Below are positions 17,904 to 27,549 of a stretch of DNA of 59,211 nt, one piece after another. The notes beneath the pieces were generated by a model. The model ran no database searches. It saw only the letters and a list, made by a program, of their open reading frames with translations, and had not been told where the DNA came from. Every line of letters begins with the position of its first letter. Position 1 is the stretch's first letter. The stretch is from Cellulosimicrobium funkei (GTDB taxonomy: Bacteria > Actinomycetota > Actinomycetes > Actinomycetales > Cellulomonadaceae): contig NZ_JNBQ01000022.1 in assembly GCF_001019615.1 (NCBI RefSeq), positions 1-59,211 on the forward strand, written 5' to 3'. Made by a program: the position numbers and the translations under genes.

Positions 17904-17909
17904 TACGGT
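17904..17909 (+). promoter_or_regulatory. -10 box of the PAS-GAF-PP2C gene
   Basis: TACGGT at 17904-17909 predicts transcription from about 17916, giving a leader of about 70 bases before the ATG at 17988. This, together with GGAGGTGA at 17978-17985, argues against the upstream ATG at 17913 as the start. Confidence 0.45.
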
Positions 17910-17987
17910 TGAATGTCCAGTCGGGACAGTAACGCGACCGTGGCGTCCGTATCCAGACGATCGACGCACGGACCGTCGGAGGTGACG

Positions 17988-20210
17988 ATGGGCAGCTCGC
18001 CGGGGCTCGGCACCGACCTGCCCGCGCACGTCCGGGAGCTGTGCACGCGGGCGATGGAGGGTGCCGGCGTCGCGATGTTCGTCACCGGCCCGCGCTCGGA
18101 CGAGATGCCGATCGTGTGGGTGAACGCCGCGTTCGAGCGCCAGACCGGGTTCGCCGCCGCCGAGGTGCTCGGCCGCAGCCCGCGCGTGCTCGAGTCGCTC
18201 CTCACCGAGCCGGTGGAGGCCCAGGAGCTGCGCGCGGCCGTCGCGGAAGGGCGTGAGATCACGCACACCGTCCGCACGCTGCGGCGTGACGGCTCGCCGG
18301 TGTGGACGCAGCTCTCGCTGTCCCCGCTCGCCGCGCCGGACGGCACCGTGACCCACTGGGTCGGCGTGCAGGTCGACGTCTCCGAGCACCTCGAGCGGTA
18401 CGCGGCCCAGGTCGCGTCGCTCGCGCTCGAGCGGCGCGAGCGCGCGGTGCTCGACGTCGTCTCCCGCAGCTCGGACCTCCTCGCCGACCTCGACCAGCCC
18501 TACGCGCTGCGCGACATCACCGAGCTCCTCGCCGGGTACGTCGTCGACTGGGCCGGCTTCTACCTCAACGACGACGGGCTCCGGTACGCGGAGGGCGTCG
18601 ACACCGCCGCGCCTCCGAGCGGGCGCGGGCAGCGGCACGGCCGCTACACGCCCGGGGCGTTCCCCGTCGCGCCCGGCCTGCACACGACCGACGCCCTCGG
18701 TGACTCCGCCGCCGTCACCGGGTCGGTGCCGCGCGTGCGCCTCGTCGACGTGCCGGACCGCGTCCAGGACGTCCTGGACGGGCGCATCGAGGGCCCCGTG
18801 ACCCTCGACCTCTCCGCCACGTACCCGCAGTGGTCGGCCTCCGGCTGGCTCCAGCGCGACCTGCACCACCGGCTCTCGGGCCTGCCGCACCGGCCGGGCT
18901 CCGTGACGGTCACCGCCGTGCCGGGACGTCGGCGCATCCTCGGCCTGCTCGTCACGGGCGACGTCCCTGACGCGCCGCTCCACGGGCTGGGCACGGAGGC
19001 CGAGGCACGCGAGGGGGTGCGCACGCTCCTCCAGATCATCGCGCGCCGCGCCGGCACCGCGATCGACAACGTGCGGCTCTACGCGCGCGAGCACCGGCTC
19101 GCCGAGACGCTCCAGCGCGCGATGCTGCCCGAGCAGGCCGACGTGACCGGCCTCGACGTGTGGACCTACTACGCGCCCAACTCGGAGCACGCCCAGGTGG
19201 GCGGCGACTGGTACGACGTGCTCCAGATCGCGCCCGACGTCGTGGGCCTCGTGATCGGCGACGTCGTGGGCCACGACGTCGAGGCGGCGGCCGCGATGGG
19301 CCAGCTCCGCTCGGTCGTGCGGTCGTACGCCTACGAGCTCACGACGCCCGGGCCGGTGCTCGAGCGCGTCGACCAGCTCGTCCAGGGCATGCGCATCCCG
19401 CGCTCCGCGAGCCTCGTGTACGCGGCGCTCACGCAGCCGGACGCCGCGCAGCCCGAGGACGCCTGGCGGATCGAGTACTCGCGCGCCGGGCACCTGCCGC
19501 CGCTCCTGCTGCGCGACGGCACCGTGACGCAGCTCGACGACGCCGGGGGCGCGCTCGTCGGGTTCGGCGGCCGGAGCCGGTCGACGGGCGTCGCGGCGCT
19601 CGCGCCGGGCGACACGCTCGTCTTCTACACCGACGGCCTCATCGAGCGCCGCGACCGCGCGCTGCGGGTGGGGCTCGAGGCGCTCGTCGCGGCGTCGGAG
19701 GCCGTCACGGCCGTCGACGCCGCGGGCGTGGGCGAGGAGCTGCTCTCGCGCCTCGCGGACGCCCCCGAGGACGACGTCGCGCTCGTCGTCGTGCGCATCC
19801 CGGACCCGGTGCACGACGCGTCGGCCGTCGTGCTGAGCCCGCGCAGCCGCCGGTGGCTCCTGCCCAGCGAGCCCGCGTCGATCGGGCGCGCCCGGCACGC
19901 CGTCGTGCGCACGTGCCAGGCGTGGGGCGTGCGCGACAGCGCGAACGCCGAGCTCGTCGTCTCGGAGCTGGTGGCGAACGGGGTGCTGCACGGCTGGGGG
20001 CACCTCGCGCTGCGCCTCTTCGACACCGGCGACGGCATCCGCGTCGAGGTCGAGGACTCCAACCCGGCGCCGCCCGTCCCGACCGACGGGCACCCGAACC
20101 GCATGGGCGGGTTCGGCATGCAGATCGTCGAGCGCCTCGCGGACTGGGGCTGGCGCCCGACGGCGTCGGGCAAGCTCGTCTGGGCCACGCTGCGCCCGTC
20201 GGGGCGGTAG
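17988..20210 (+). CDS. PAS-GAF-PP2C(SpoIIE)-HATPase signalling protein
   Basis: 740-aa multidomain regulator. Order: PAS (about 15-140, with VWVNAAFERQTGFAAAEVLGR), GAF (about 150-375), SpoIIE/PP2C-type phosphatase (about 385-600; metal-binding GGDWYD at 405, GDVVGHD at 424 and EDDVALVVVR at about 595) and an RsbW-like HATPase (about 622-738; N-box NAELVVSELVANGVLHG, VEVEDSN and GGFGMQIV). The phosphatase should dephosphorylate STAS antagonists; the ATPase domain may phosphorylate them or sequester a sigma factor. The start at 17988 is fixed by GGAGGTGA just upstream. STAS genes lie on either side on the opposite strand, forming an apparent partner-switching set. Confidence 0.93.
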   Translation: MGSSPGLGTDLPAHVRELCTRAMEGAGVAMFVTGPRSDEMPIVWVNAAFERQTGFAAAEVLGRSPRVLESLLTEPVEAQELRAAVAEGREITHTVRTLRRDGSPVWTQLSLSPLAAPDGTVTHWVGVQVDVSEHLERYAAQVASLALERRERAVLDVVSRSSDLLADLDQPYALRDITELLAGYVVDWAGFYLNDDGLRYAEGVDTAAPPSGRGQRHGRYTPGAFPVAPGLHTTDALGDSAAVTGSVPRVRLVDVPDRVQDVLDGRIEGPVTLDLSATYPQWSASGWLQRDLHHRLSGLPHRPGSVTVTAVPGRRRILGLLVTGDVPDAPLHGLGTEAEAREGVRTLLQIIARRAGTAIDNVRLYAREHRLAETLQRAMLPEQADVTGLDVWTYYAPNSEHAQVGGDWYDVLQIAPDVVGLVIGDVVGHDVEAAAAMGQLRSVVRSYAYELTTPGPVLERVDQLVQGMRIPRSASLVYAALTQPDAAQPEDAWRIEYSRAGHLPPLLLRDGTVTQLDDAGGALVGFGGRSRSTGVAALAPGDTLVFYTDGLIERRDRALRVGLEALVAASEAVTAVDAAGVGEELLSRLADAPEDDVALVVVRIPDPVHDASAVVLSPRSRRWLLPSEPASIGRARHAVVRTCQAWGVRDSANAELVVSELVANGVLHGWGHLALRLFDTGDGIRVEVEDSNPAPPVPTDGHPNRMGGFGMQIVERLADWGWRPTASGKLVWATLRPSGR

Positions 20211-20225
20211 GAGCGCCCGGGAGCG

Positions 20226-20588
20226 TCAGGCCGGGGGCTCGACCTTCGCGAAGCCGGACGGCGGCGTCGCGGGCTCGCAGCGGTGGTCGGAGTCGATGCG
20301 GAACAGCTCGAGCGCCCCGCAGACCTCCAGCACGAACAGGTCGCGGTCGTCGCAGCCGCGCAGCACCGTGGCGCCGCCCCGCTTGCGCCCCGAGTCCGCG
20401 AGCGAGATGAGGAACGCCGCGCCGGTGGAGTCCATGAACGTCACGCGGCACATGTCGATCACGAGGAGCTGGCGACGCAGCCCGACGACGCGCGCGGCGA
20501 TCTCCGGGAACTGGTCACGCTCGGCGAGATCGAGGTCTCCGGCGATGACGAGGGTCGTCGTCGCGGGGGACGTGGCGATCTCGATCAT
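20226..20588 (-). CDS. STAS-domain anti-sigma factor antagonist (second)
   Basis: 120-aa STAS protein similar in layout to the one at 17418-17849. The phosphorylatable site is VTFMDSTGAAFLISL, with two cysteines in the C-terminal half (RGCDD and VCGALE). ATG 20586-20588 lies 7 bases after a -10 box TAGAGT (20596-20601, minus), so it is probably leaderless. It is convergent with the phosphatase/kinase gene with 15 bases between. Likely a second substrate of that protein. Confidence 0.9.
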   Translation of the reverse strand: MIEIATSPATTTLVIAGDLDLAERDQFPEIAARVVGLRRQLLVIDMCRVTFMDSTGAAFLISLADSGRKRGGATVLRGCDDRDLFVLEVCGALELFRIDSDHRCEPATPPSGFAKVEPPA

Positions 20589-20664
20589 GCCGTCGACTCT
20601 AATCGCCGCCCGGGTGGGTCGCGCGTCCACCGCCCCTGCACGGCGGTCGCGCGACCCGGGCTGG

Positions 20665-21099
20665 TCAGCGCAGGGCGCGGACCTCGTCGGCCGACGTGCC
20701 GGAGTCGCGCAGGAACTGCTCGCAGCGCTCGGCCTCCTCGACCTCGCCGAGGTACGCCGCGCACTCGGCGAGCGCGAGCAGCGCGCGCAGGAAGCCCTGG
20801 TTCGGGACGTGGTCGGCGGGGATCGGGCCCTGGCCGCGCCACCCCGCGCGGCGGAGGGAGTCGAGGCCGCGGTGGTACCCGGTGCGCGCGAACGCGTACG
20901 CGGTCACGGCGCCGCGGGACCCGTTCTCGTGGAGGAAGTCCTCCGCGAGGTACGCCCACGCGAGCGAGCTCGCGGGCGAGCGCCCGGCGATCTCGTACGG
21001 GTCGCCGTCGGCCGCGATGGCGTCGCGGACGTGCGCGAAGTCGTCGGGCAGGCGGACCGGCGCGGGGCCGTCGAGGAGGTTCGCGTGCGTGTCGCTCAT
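20665..21099 (-). CDS. DUF3151 family protein
   Basis: 144-aa soluble protein of unknown function, recognisable by YEIAGRSPASSLAWAYLAEDFL, RTGYHRGLDSLRRAGWRGQGPIP and NQGFLRALLALAECAAYLGE. DUF3151 proteins are actinobacterial; the helix-rich sequence suggests a TPR-like fold. ATG 21097-21099 lies 6 bases after a -10 box CAGAAT (21106-21111, minus), so the transcript is probably leaderless. It is divergent from purA across a 306-bp gap. Confidence 0.85.
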   Translation of the reverse strand: MSDTHANLLDGPAPVRLPDDFAHVRDAIAADGDPYEIAGRSPASSLAWAYLAEDFLHENGSRGAVTAYAFARTGYHRGLDSLRRAGWRGQGPIPADHVPNQGFLRALLALAECAAYLGEVEEAERCEQFLRDSGTSADEVRALR

Positions 21100-21405
21100 G
21101 GGCCCATTCTGCCCGCCCGGGGTTGCCGCGGCACCGGAAGGTGCCGAGCCCGCGGATGCAGGCAGGTTCGGCACGCGAACCCCTCGGTATCCCCGGGCTC
21201 GGCGGACGCGCCGTGGACGACGGACGCCCGAAAGGTCAATGGCCGGTAAACTCGGCGCCGGTCCCCGGGTGACTGCCGCCCGGGTGACGCCTCGGGCCCG
21301 CGGGCCCAGCGCCGTCGGGCACGACCTGCCCGCTCCGCTCCGGACGCCGGTGCGCCCACGACCATGACCGGCCCGAGGAACAGGCAGTGCGAAAGTGGGG
21401 ATTCC
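21100..21405. promoter_or_regulatory. 306-bp divergent intergenic region before purA with nested inverted repeats
   Basis: No gene is seen here. The region holds the minus-strand -10 of the DUF3151 gene (21106-21111) and a plus-strand -10-like TAAACT (21247-21252) that would give purA a leader of about 150 bases. Between them are hairpin CGGCACC-GGAA-GGTGCCG (21129-21146), hairpin GGTTCG-GCACG-CGAACC (21165-21181) and a 10-bp long-range stem GCCGAGCCCG (21143-21152) with CGGGCTCGGC (21194-21203). The leader also has two direct CCCGGGTGAC repeats around 21265-21288. Function unknown. Confidence 0.5.
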
Positions 21406-22692
21406 ATGCCAGGCGTGGTGCTCGTCGGTGCCCAGTGGGGCGATGAGGGCAAGGGCAAGGCGACCGACCTGCTCGGCTCCCGGGTCGACTACGTGGTCAA
21501 GTTCAACGGCGGCAACAACGCCGGCCACACGGTCGTCATCGGGGACGAGAAGTACGCGCTCCACCTGCTGCCGTCGGGCATCCTGTCCCCGGGCGTCACG
21601 CCGGTCATCGCGAACGGCGTCGTCGTGGACATCGAGGTGCTGTTCCAGGAGCTCGACGACCTCATCTCGCGCGGCGTGGACGTCTCCCGCCTGCTGGTCT
21701 CGGGCTCCGCGCACGTCATCGCGGGGTACCACCGCACGATCGACAAGGTGAGCGAGCGGTTCCTCGGCAAGCGCCGCATCGGCACGACCGGCCGCGGGAT
21801 CGGCCCGGCCTACGCGGACAAGATCAACCGCGTCGGCATCCGCATCTGGGACCTCTTCGACGAGAAGATCCTCGCGGAGAAGATCGAGGGCTCGCTCGAC
21901 CAGAAGAACCACCTGCTGGTGAAGGTCTACAACCGCCGTGCCATCACGGTCGACGAGACCGTGGCCGAGCTGCTGCAGTACGCCGACCGGCTCAAGCCGA
22001 TGGTCGCGGACACGGCGCTCGAGCTGAACAAGGCGCTCGACGCGGGCAAGAACGTCCTCTTCGAGGGCGGGCAGGCCACGATGCTCGACGTCGACCACGG
22101 GACGTACCCGTTCGTCACGTCGTCCAACGCGACCGCGGGCGGCGCGCTCACGGGCTCCGGCGTCGGGCCGACGCGCATCAGCTCCGTGATCGGCGTCATC
22201 AAGGCGTACACGACGCGCGTGGGCGAGGGCCCGTTCCCCACCGAGCTGTTCGACGCGAACGGCGAGTACCTGCTCAAGCAGGGCGGCGAGTACGGCGTGA
22301 CGACCGGCCGCGCGCGCCGCTGCGGCTGGTACGACTCAGTGATCGCGCGCTACGCGACCCGCGTCAACGGCATCACCGACATGGTGCTCACCAAGCTCGA
22401 CATCCTCACCGGGTTCGAGAAGGTCCCGGTGTGCGTCGCGTACGACGTGGACGGCGTCCGCTACGACGAGATGCCGCTCGACCAGACGGCGTTCCACCAC
22501 GCGAAGCCGATCTACGAGGAGCTCGACGGCTGGTGGGAGGATATCTCCGGCGCTCGCACGTTCGAGGACCTGCCGACGAACGCCCAGCGCTACGTGCTCG
22601 CGCTCGAGGAGATGTCGGGCACGCGCATCTCCGCGATCGGCGTCGGCCCGAGCCGCGACGCGATCATCCCGCGGCACGACCTCATCCACTGA
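21406..22692 (+). CDS. purA: Adenylosuccinate synthetase
   Basis: 428-aa GTP-dependent enzyme joining IMP and aspartate to adenylosuccinate, the first committed step to AMP. The P-loop-like GDEGKGK (12-18), NAGHT near 40, TTGRGIGP and the C-terminal [10 protein letters not shown] are all present, and the length is typical. ATG at 21406 gives the canonical [17 protein letters not shown] start; an upstream in-frame ATG at 21364 lacks family similarity. Possible ribosome binding site GTGGGG 5-10 bases before. Confidence 0.96.
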   Translation: MPGVVLVGAQWGDEGKGKATDLLGSRVDYVVKFNGGNNAGHTVVIGDEKYALHLLPSGILSPGVTPVIANGVVVDIEVLFQELDDLISRGVDVSRLLVSGSAHVIAGYHRTIDKVSERFLGKRRIGTTGRGIGPAYADKINRVGIRIWDLFDEKILAEKIEGSLDQKNHLLVKVYNRRAITVDETVAELLQYADRLKPMVADTALELNKALDAGKNVLFEGGQATMLDVDHGTYPFVTSSNATAGGALTGSGVGPTRISSVIGVIKAYTTRVGEGPFPTELFDANGEYLLKQGGEYGVTTGRARRCGWYDSVIARYATRVNGITDMVLTKLDILTGFEKVPVCVAYDVDGVRYDEMPLDQTAFHHAKPIYEELDGWWEDISGARTFEDLPTNAQRYVLALEEMSGTRISAIGVGPSRDAIIPRHDLIH

Positions 22693-22726
22693 GCCGCCGT
22701 CCCTGAACCGACGACGCACGCCGACC

Positions 22727-22760
22727 ACGGCCCGGACGCCCCGCGGGGCGTCCGGGCCGT
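22727..22760 (+). terminator. Terminator between purA and purD
   Basis: A perfect 34-bp palindrome: ACGGCCCGGACGCCCCG (22727-22743) followed immediately by its complement. It ends 5 bases before the purD -10 box, so the two genes appear to be separate transcription units. Confidence 0.8.
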
Positions 22761-22779
22761 CTCGGTAGACTCGGCGCCC

Positions 22780-24102
<1,323 letters not shown>

Positions 24103-24151
24103 CACCCCGCCGTCGGGCCCACCGGCCCGATCCCGACGCGCCCGGGCGCCC

Positions 24152-24235
24152 GTCGAGCACGACACCCCACGCCGTCGAGCACGACATGACGGTCGCTATC
24201 ACGCTGATGGCGACCGCCATGTCGTGTTCGGCGCC
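24152..24235 (+). repeat. 84-bp intergenic hairpin element, copy 1
   Basis: Two direct GTCGAGCACGAC blocks (24152-24163 and 24174-24185) precede a long imperfect hairpin: the CGAGCACGACATG arm pairs with CATGTCGTGTTCG, then GGTCGC with GCGACC, then TATCA with TGATG, closing on a 3-base loop. It aligns without gaps over all 84 bases to the reverse complement of 33701-33784 (about 61 identities by eye). It lies between the convergent purD and protease genes. Confidence 0.8.
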
Positions 24236-24259
24236 CTGGGGTAGTTCAGGGGCGACGTG

Positions 24260-25855
24260 TCAGGCTCGGTGCCACTTCTGGGCCGCGGTGCCGTTGCACG
24301 TCCAGATCTGGAGCTGCGTGCCGTCGGTGCTGTTGCTGCCCGGCACGTCGACGCACTTGTTCGCCAGCACGGACACGAGGTCGCCCGCGCCGCTCAGCAC
24401 GAACTTCTGGGCGGGGTTGCCGCTGCAGTTCGCGAGCTGCACGGCGGTCCCGTCGGCCGTCGCTGCCCACGCCACGTCCATGCACTTGCCGCCCGCGCGG
24501 ACCGTGCCGTCGGCCTCGAACGTCCAGCGCTGCGCGCTCGTCCCGTTGCACGTCCACAGCTGCAGGCGCTTGCCGTCGCTGAAGTCCGAGCTCGGCACGT
24601 CGATGCACTTGCCCGCGAGCCCGACCAGCGCGATGCCCGACCCGCCGCCCGTCGTGACGAGCGACAGCCCGTACGCCGAGAGGATCGGGTTCACGGGCTG
24701 GTAGATGAACTTGCCCCCGTTGGAGCAGTCGTTGATGCGACCCGAGGTGACGCCCTGCGCCTGGTTGCCCGAGATCACGGAGCCGCCGGAGTCGCCGCCC
24801 TCGGCGCACGCGCTGCCGCGCACGAGGCCGGGGATGTCGCCGTTGCCGTAGTTCACGGTGATGTTCTTCTGCTCGATGACGCCGCAGCGCCAGCCCGTCG
24901 TCGCGCCGGACCGGCAGACCGACGCGCCGACCGGCGCCTCGGCGGACCCGGCGACGTCGACGGTGCCGCCCGCGTAGTTGTTCACGCGCGGGACGGGGGA
25001 GAACCCGGCGTCGACGCGCACCCAGGCGTAGTCGTGGCCGGGGAACGACGCCGCCTGGACCGTGCCCATGCGCGCCCAGCTCGCCGTGAGGACCTCCTTG
25101 CCCGCCGCGCCGCAGTGCCCGGCCGTGACGAAGCCGCCCTGCACGGCGAAGCCGATCGAGCACGCCGAGCCCGACGACGCGCCGGGGTCCCGGGTGATGT
25201 ACCGGTCGCCGCCGCGCACGTCGGCCGTGAGCTCGTACGGCGCGTCGACGACCTCGGTCCGGACGGCGGCCGCGTCGACCCCCGACGCCGCGACGAACGC
25301 CTCCGCCGCGGCCGGGTCGAGCGACTCGACGACGACCTCGTTGGTCGTCACGTCGACGTACCAGGCCTGGACGGCGTCGGGCGTCGACGCCTCGTCCAGC
25401 CCGGCGGCGACGCCGTCGAGGTCCGCGAGGCTGCGCTCGACGACGACGGCCTCGGCTCCGGCCGCCTCGACCGCCGGCACGGCGGCCGGGTCGGTGACGG
25501 CGACGACGGGCGTCGCGGCGTCGGCGTCGACCCACGTGCCGGCGTACGCCGCGCCCAGGTCGTCGCTCAGCGCCTGCTCGACGGCGCCGGTCGCGGCGTC
25601 GAGCGCGAGCCGGTCGGCGACGCCGACGGCGTCGAGGCCCAGGTCGCGCTCGAGCGCGCGGAGCTGGCCGGGGGACAGGTCGTCGGGTCCGGGGACGGGG
25701 CCGGTGAGCAGCGCCGGGGTCTCGGTCCCGATGGTCGACGGTGCGGCGAAGGGCGCGCTCGCGTTCGCCGACGTCGCGAGCCCGATGCTCGCGGCGATCA
25801 TGCCGATTCCGGTTGCTAGCGCTGTCAGGCGATGGTGCATCGTGCCGTGGTGCAT
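24260..25855 (-). CDS. Secreted alpha-lytic-type serine protease with C-terminal ricin-B lectin domain
   Basis: 531-aa pre-pro-enzyme. Signal peptide about 1-32; long acidic pro-region with an alpha-lytic-protease pro-domain (about 60-215); S1E catalytic domain (about 217-400) with TAGHC (His247), Asp275 in PGHDYAWV and GGDSGGS (Ser356), plus cysteines 232/248, 314/324 and 350/377 placed for disulfides. A ricin-B/CBM13 domain follows (410-531) with three QxW-type repeats. The layout matches Rarobacter yeast-lytic protease I, whose lectin binds mannan. The start is fixed by GAGGAGG (25861-25867) 5 bases before the ATG. A CebR-like box lies downstream of the likely -10 box. Confidence 0.92.
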   Translation of the reverse strand: MHHGTMHHRLTALATGIGMIAASIGLATSANASAPFAAPSTIGTETPALLTGPVPGPDDLSPGQLRALERDLGLDAVGVADRLALDAATGAVEQALSDDLGAAYAGTWVDADAATPVVAVTDPAAVPAVEAAGAEAVVVERSLADLDGVAAGLDEASTPDAVQAWYVDVTTNEVVVESLDPAAAEAFVAASGVDAAAVRTEVVDAPYELTADVRGGDRYITRDPGASSGSACSIGFAVQGGFVTAGHCGAAGKEVLTASWARMGTVQAASFPGHDYAWVRVDAGFSPVPRVNNYAGGTVDVAGSAEAPVGASVCRSGATTGWRCGVIEQKNITVNYGNGDIPGLVRGSACAEGGDSGGSVISGNQAQGVTSGRINDCSNGGKFIYQPVNPILSAYGLSLVTTGGGSGIALVGLAGKCIDVPSSDFSDGKRLQLWTCNGTSAQRWTFEADGTVRAGGKCMDVAWAATADGTAVQLANCSGNPAQKFVLSGAGDLVSVLANKCVDVPGSNSTDGTQLQIWTCNGTAAQKWHRA

Positions 25856-25959
25856 CGTTGCCTCCTCGGTGCGGATGTCGCCCCGCCGTCGTCGGCAGGG
25901 GCGGGACAGCGGTGCAGGCGCCCCCGAGGGGGTTGCTCCGATGCAGGCCCCCGACGGTG

Positions 25960-25973
25960 AGGGAGCGCTCCCA
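25960..25973 (-). promoter_or_regulatory. CebR/CelR-type operator upstream of the protease
   Basis: AGGGAGCGCTCCCA matches 13 of 14 positions of the palindrome TGGGAGCGCTCCCA bound by the LacI-family repressors CebR (Streptomyces) and CelR (Thermobifida). It lies 105-118 bases before the protease ATG and just downstream of a minus-strand -10-like TACTGT (25990-25995), about +10 to +23 of the expected transcript. That placement suits repression relieved by cello-oligosaccharides. Confidence 0.7.
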
Positions 25974-26102
25974 CGACCGTCCTGATGGCACAGTAGCGAC
26001 TCCGGCGGCGTTCGTCGCGCCGGCAGGGCGGGCCGGCAGGCCGACCGACCGGTCGTCGGACACGGTGCCGCGCCTGTGGAGGGCGGTGCGAGACTAGGGG
26101 CC

Positions 26103-27095
26103 GTGACCGACACCCCTCAGGACCCTGCCTCGGCCCTCTCGCTCGGCGAGGTGGACGCGCTCGACACCGCGGCGCTCGACCTGCCCGGTTGGACGCACGT
26201 GTACTCCGGCAAGGTGCGCGACCTCTACGCGCCGGACCTGCCCGCGGTCGGCGGCGTGCACCCGCTCGGCGACGTCGTGCTCGTCGTGGCGAGCGACCGG
26301 GTCAGCGCCTACGACCACGTGCTGTCGCCCGGCATCCCCGACAAGGGCGTCGTGCTCACCCAGCTCAGCCTGTGGTGGTTCGAGCAGCTCGCCGACCTCG
26401 TGCCGAACCACGTGGTGTCGACCGAGGTCTCGTCGGAGCCGGGCGACGGCCTCGTGCCCGACGTCGTCGCCGGGCGCGCGATGATCTGCCGCCGCCTGGA
26501 CATGTTTCCGGTCGAGTGCGTCGTGCGCGGCTACCTCACCGGCTCGGGGCTCGTCGAGTACCGCGCCGGGGGAGAGGTCTGCGGCGTGCCGCTGCCGGCC
26601 GGGCTGGTCGACGGCTCGCGCCTGCCCGAGCCGATCTTCACGCCCGCGACCAAGGCCGCCGTGGGCGAGCACGACGAGAACGTCTCGTTCGACGTCGTCG
26701 CCGAGCAGATCGGGCTCGACGACGCCACGCGCCTGCGCGACCTGACGCTCGCCGTGTACGCGCGCGCCGAGCAGGTCGCGCGCGAGCGCGGTGTGATCCT
26801 CGCGGACACCAAGCTCGAGTTCGGCGTCGACCCGACGACCGGCCGGACCGTCCTGGGCGACGAGGTGCTCACGCCCGACTCGTCACGGTTCTGGCCCGCG
26901 GACCAGTGGGAGCCGGGGCACGCGCAGCCGAGCTACGACAAGCAGTTCGTCCGCGACTGGCTCGTGTCGCCCGCGTCCGGGTGGGACCGCGCGTCCGACA
27001 CCCCGCCGCCGTCGATCCCCGCCGAGGTCGTCACGCGCACCCGCGCCCGCTACCTCGAGGCGTACGAGCGGCTCACGGGCTCGACGCTCGGCTGA
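26103..27095 (+). CDS. purC: Phosphoribosylaminoimidazole-succinocarboxamide synthase
   Basis: 330-aa SAICAR synthetase of purine synthesis, adding aspartate to CAIR. Motifs: YSGKVRDLY, LVVASDRVSAYDHVL, IPDKGVVLTQLS, ECVVRGYLTGSGLVEY, ADTKLEFGVD, and DEVLTPDSSRFWP with SYDKQFVRDWL. GTG 26103 lies 7 bases after a -10-like GAGACT (26090-26095) and there is no ribosome binding site. It is divergent from the protease gene and monocistronic, since an opposing gene ends 5 bases after its stop. Confidence 0.95.
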   Translation: MTDTPQDPASALSLGEVDALDTAALDLPGWTHVYSGKVRDLYAPDLPAVGGVHPLGDVVLVVASDRVSAYDHVLSPGIPDKGVVLTQLSLWWFEQLADLVPNHVVSTEVSSEPGDGLVPDVVAGRAMICRRLDMFPVECVVRGYLTGSGLVEYRAGGEVCGVPLPAGLVDGSRLPEPIFTPATKAAVGEHDENVSFDVVAEQIGLDDATRLRDLTLAVYARAEQVARERGVILADTKLEFGVDPTTGRTVLGDEVLTPDSSRFWPADQWEPGHAQPSYDKQFVRDWLVSPASGWDRASDTPPPSIPAEVVTRTRARYLEAYERLTGSTLG

Positions 27096-27099
27096 GCCG

Positions 27100-27444
27100 T
27101 CAGGCGGTCCGGGCGGCGACCGGGCGCACGTAGGTGTGCCCGCTCGGCGCGGTCCACCGGACCGAGCCGTCGGCGAGCAGGGCGGGACGCCAGCCGTCGC
27201 GCGCGCGGACGACCCGATGGTGCCGGCAGAGCGCGACGAGGTTGTCGGCCTCCTGCGCGGCGGCCGCGGCGTCGTCGTCCGCGCCCGGTCGTGGGGCCAC
27301 GAGGTGGTCGAGGTCGCAACGGAACGCCGGGACGTGGCAGCCGGGGAACACGCAGGTCTCGTCGCGCGTGAGGACGCGCGCGACGGTCTGCGGCGACGGC
27401 CGTGCCCTGCCGCGCTCCGCGGCGGGGGCGAGCGGTGCTGCCAT
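27100..27444 (-). CDS. HNH endonuclease, C-terminal part of a DUF222/13E12-type protein
   Basis: 114-aa protein made almost entirely of an HNH domain: TCVFPGCHVPAFRCDLDHLVAPRP, then ADNLVALCRHHRVV and a Trp/Pro-rich end. In actinobacteria this domain normally ends a 400-500-aa DUF222-HNH protein; here the DUF222 part is absent. ATG 27442-27444 has a strong GGGAGG ribosome binding site and lies downstream of a -10 box (TAGAGT, 27549-27554) overlapping an SOS box. The gene therefore looks complete at its 5' end and may have arisen by internal deletion. Activity is uncertain. Confidence 0.75.
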   Translation of the reverse strand: MAAPLAPAAERGRARPSPQTVARVLTRDETCVFPGCHVPAFRCDLDHLVAPRPGADDDAAAAAQEADNLVALCRHHRVVRARDGWRPALLADGSVRWTAPSGHTYVRPVAARTA

Positions 27445-27533
27445 GCGACCTCCCTGCGTCGTCGAGCCCTGGTTCGTGCGAAGGGCGGGGAAGGGGCAGG
27501 ACCCCGCCCTCGCACCGTGCCCGAGCGTGCGTC

Positions 27534-27549
27534 TCGAACACGTGTTCGA
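27534..27549 (-). promoter_or_regulatory. LexA (SOS) box of the HNH gene
   Basis: TCGAACACGTGTTCGA is a perfect 16-bp palindrome fitting the actinobacterial LexA consensus TCGAAC-N4-GTTCGA. It abuts a minus-strand -10 box TAGAGT (27549-27554), so LexA binding would block transcription of the HNH gene until DNA damage. Confidence 0.8.
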
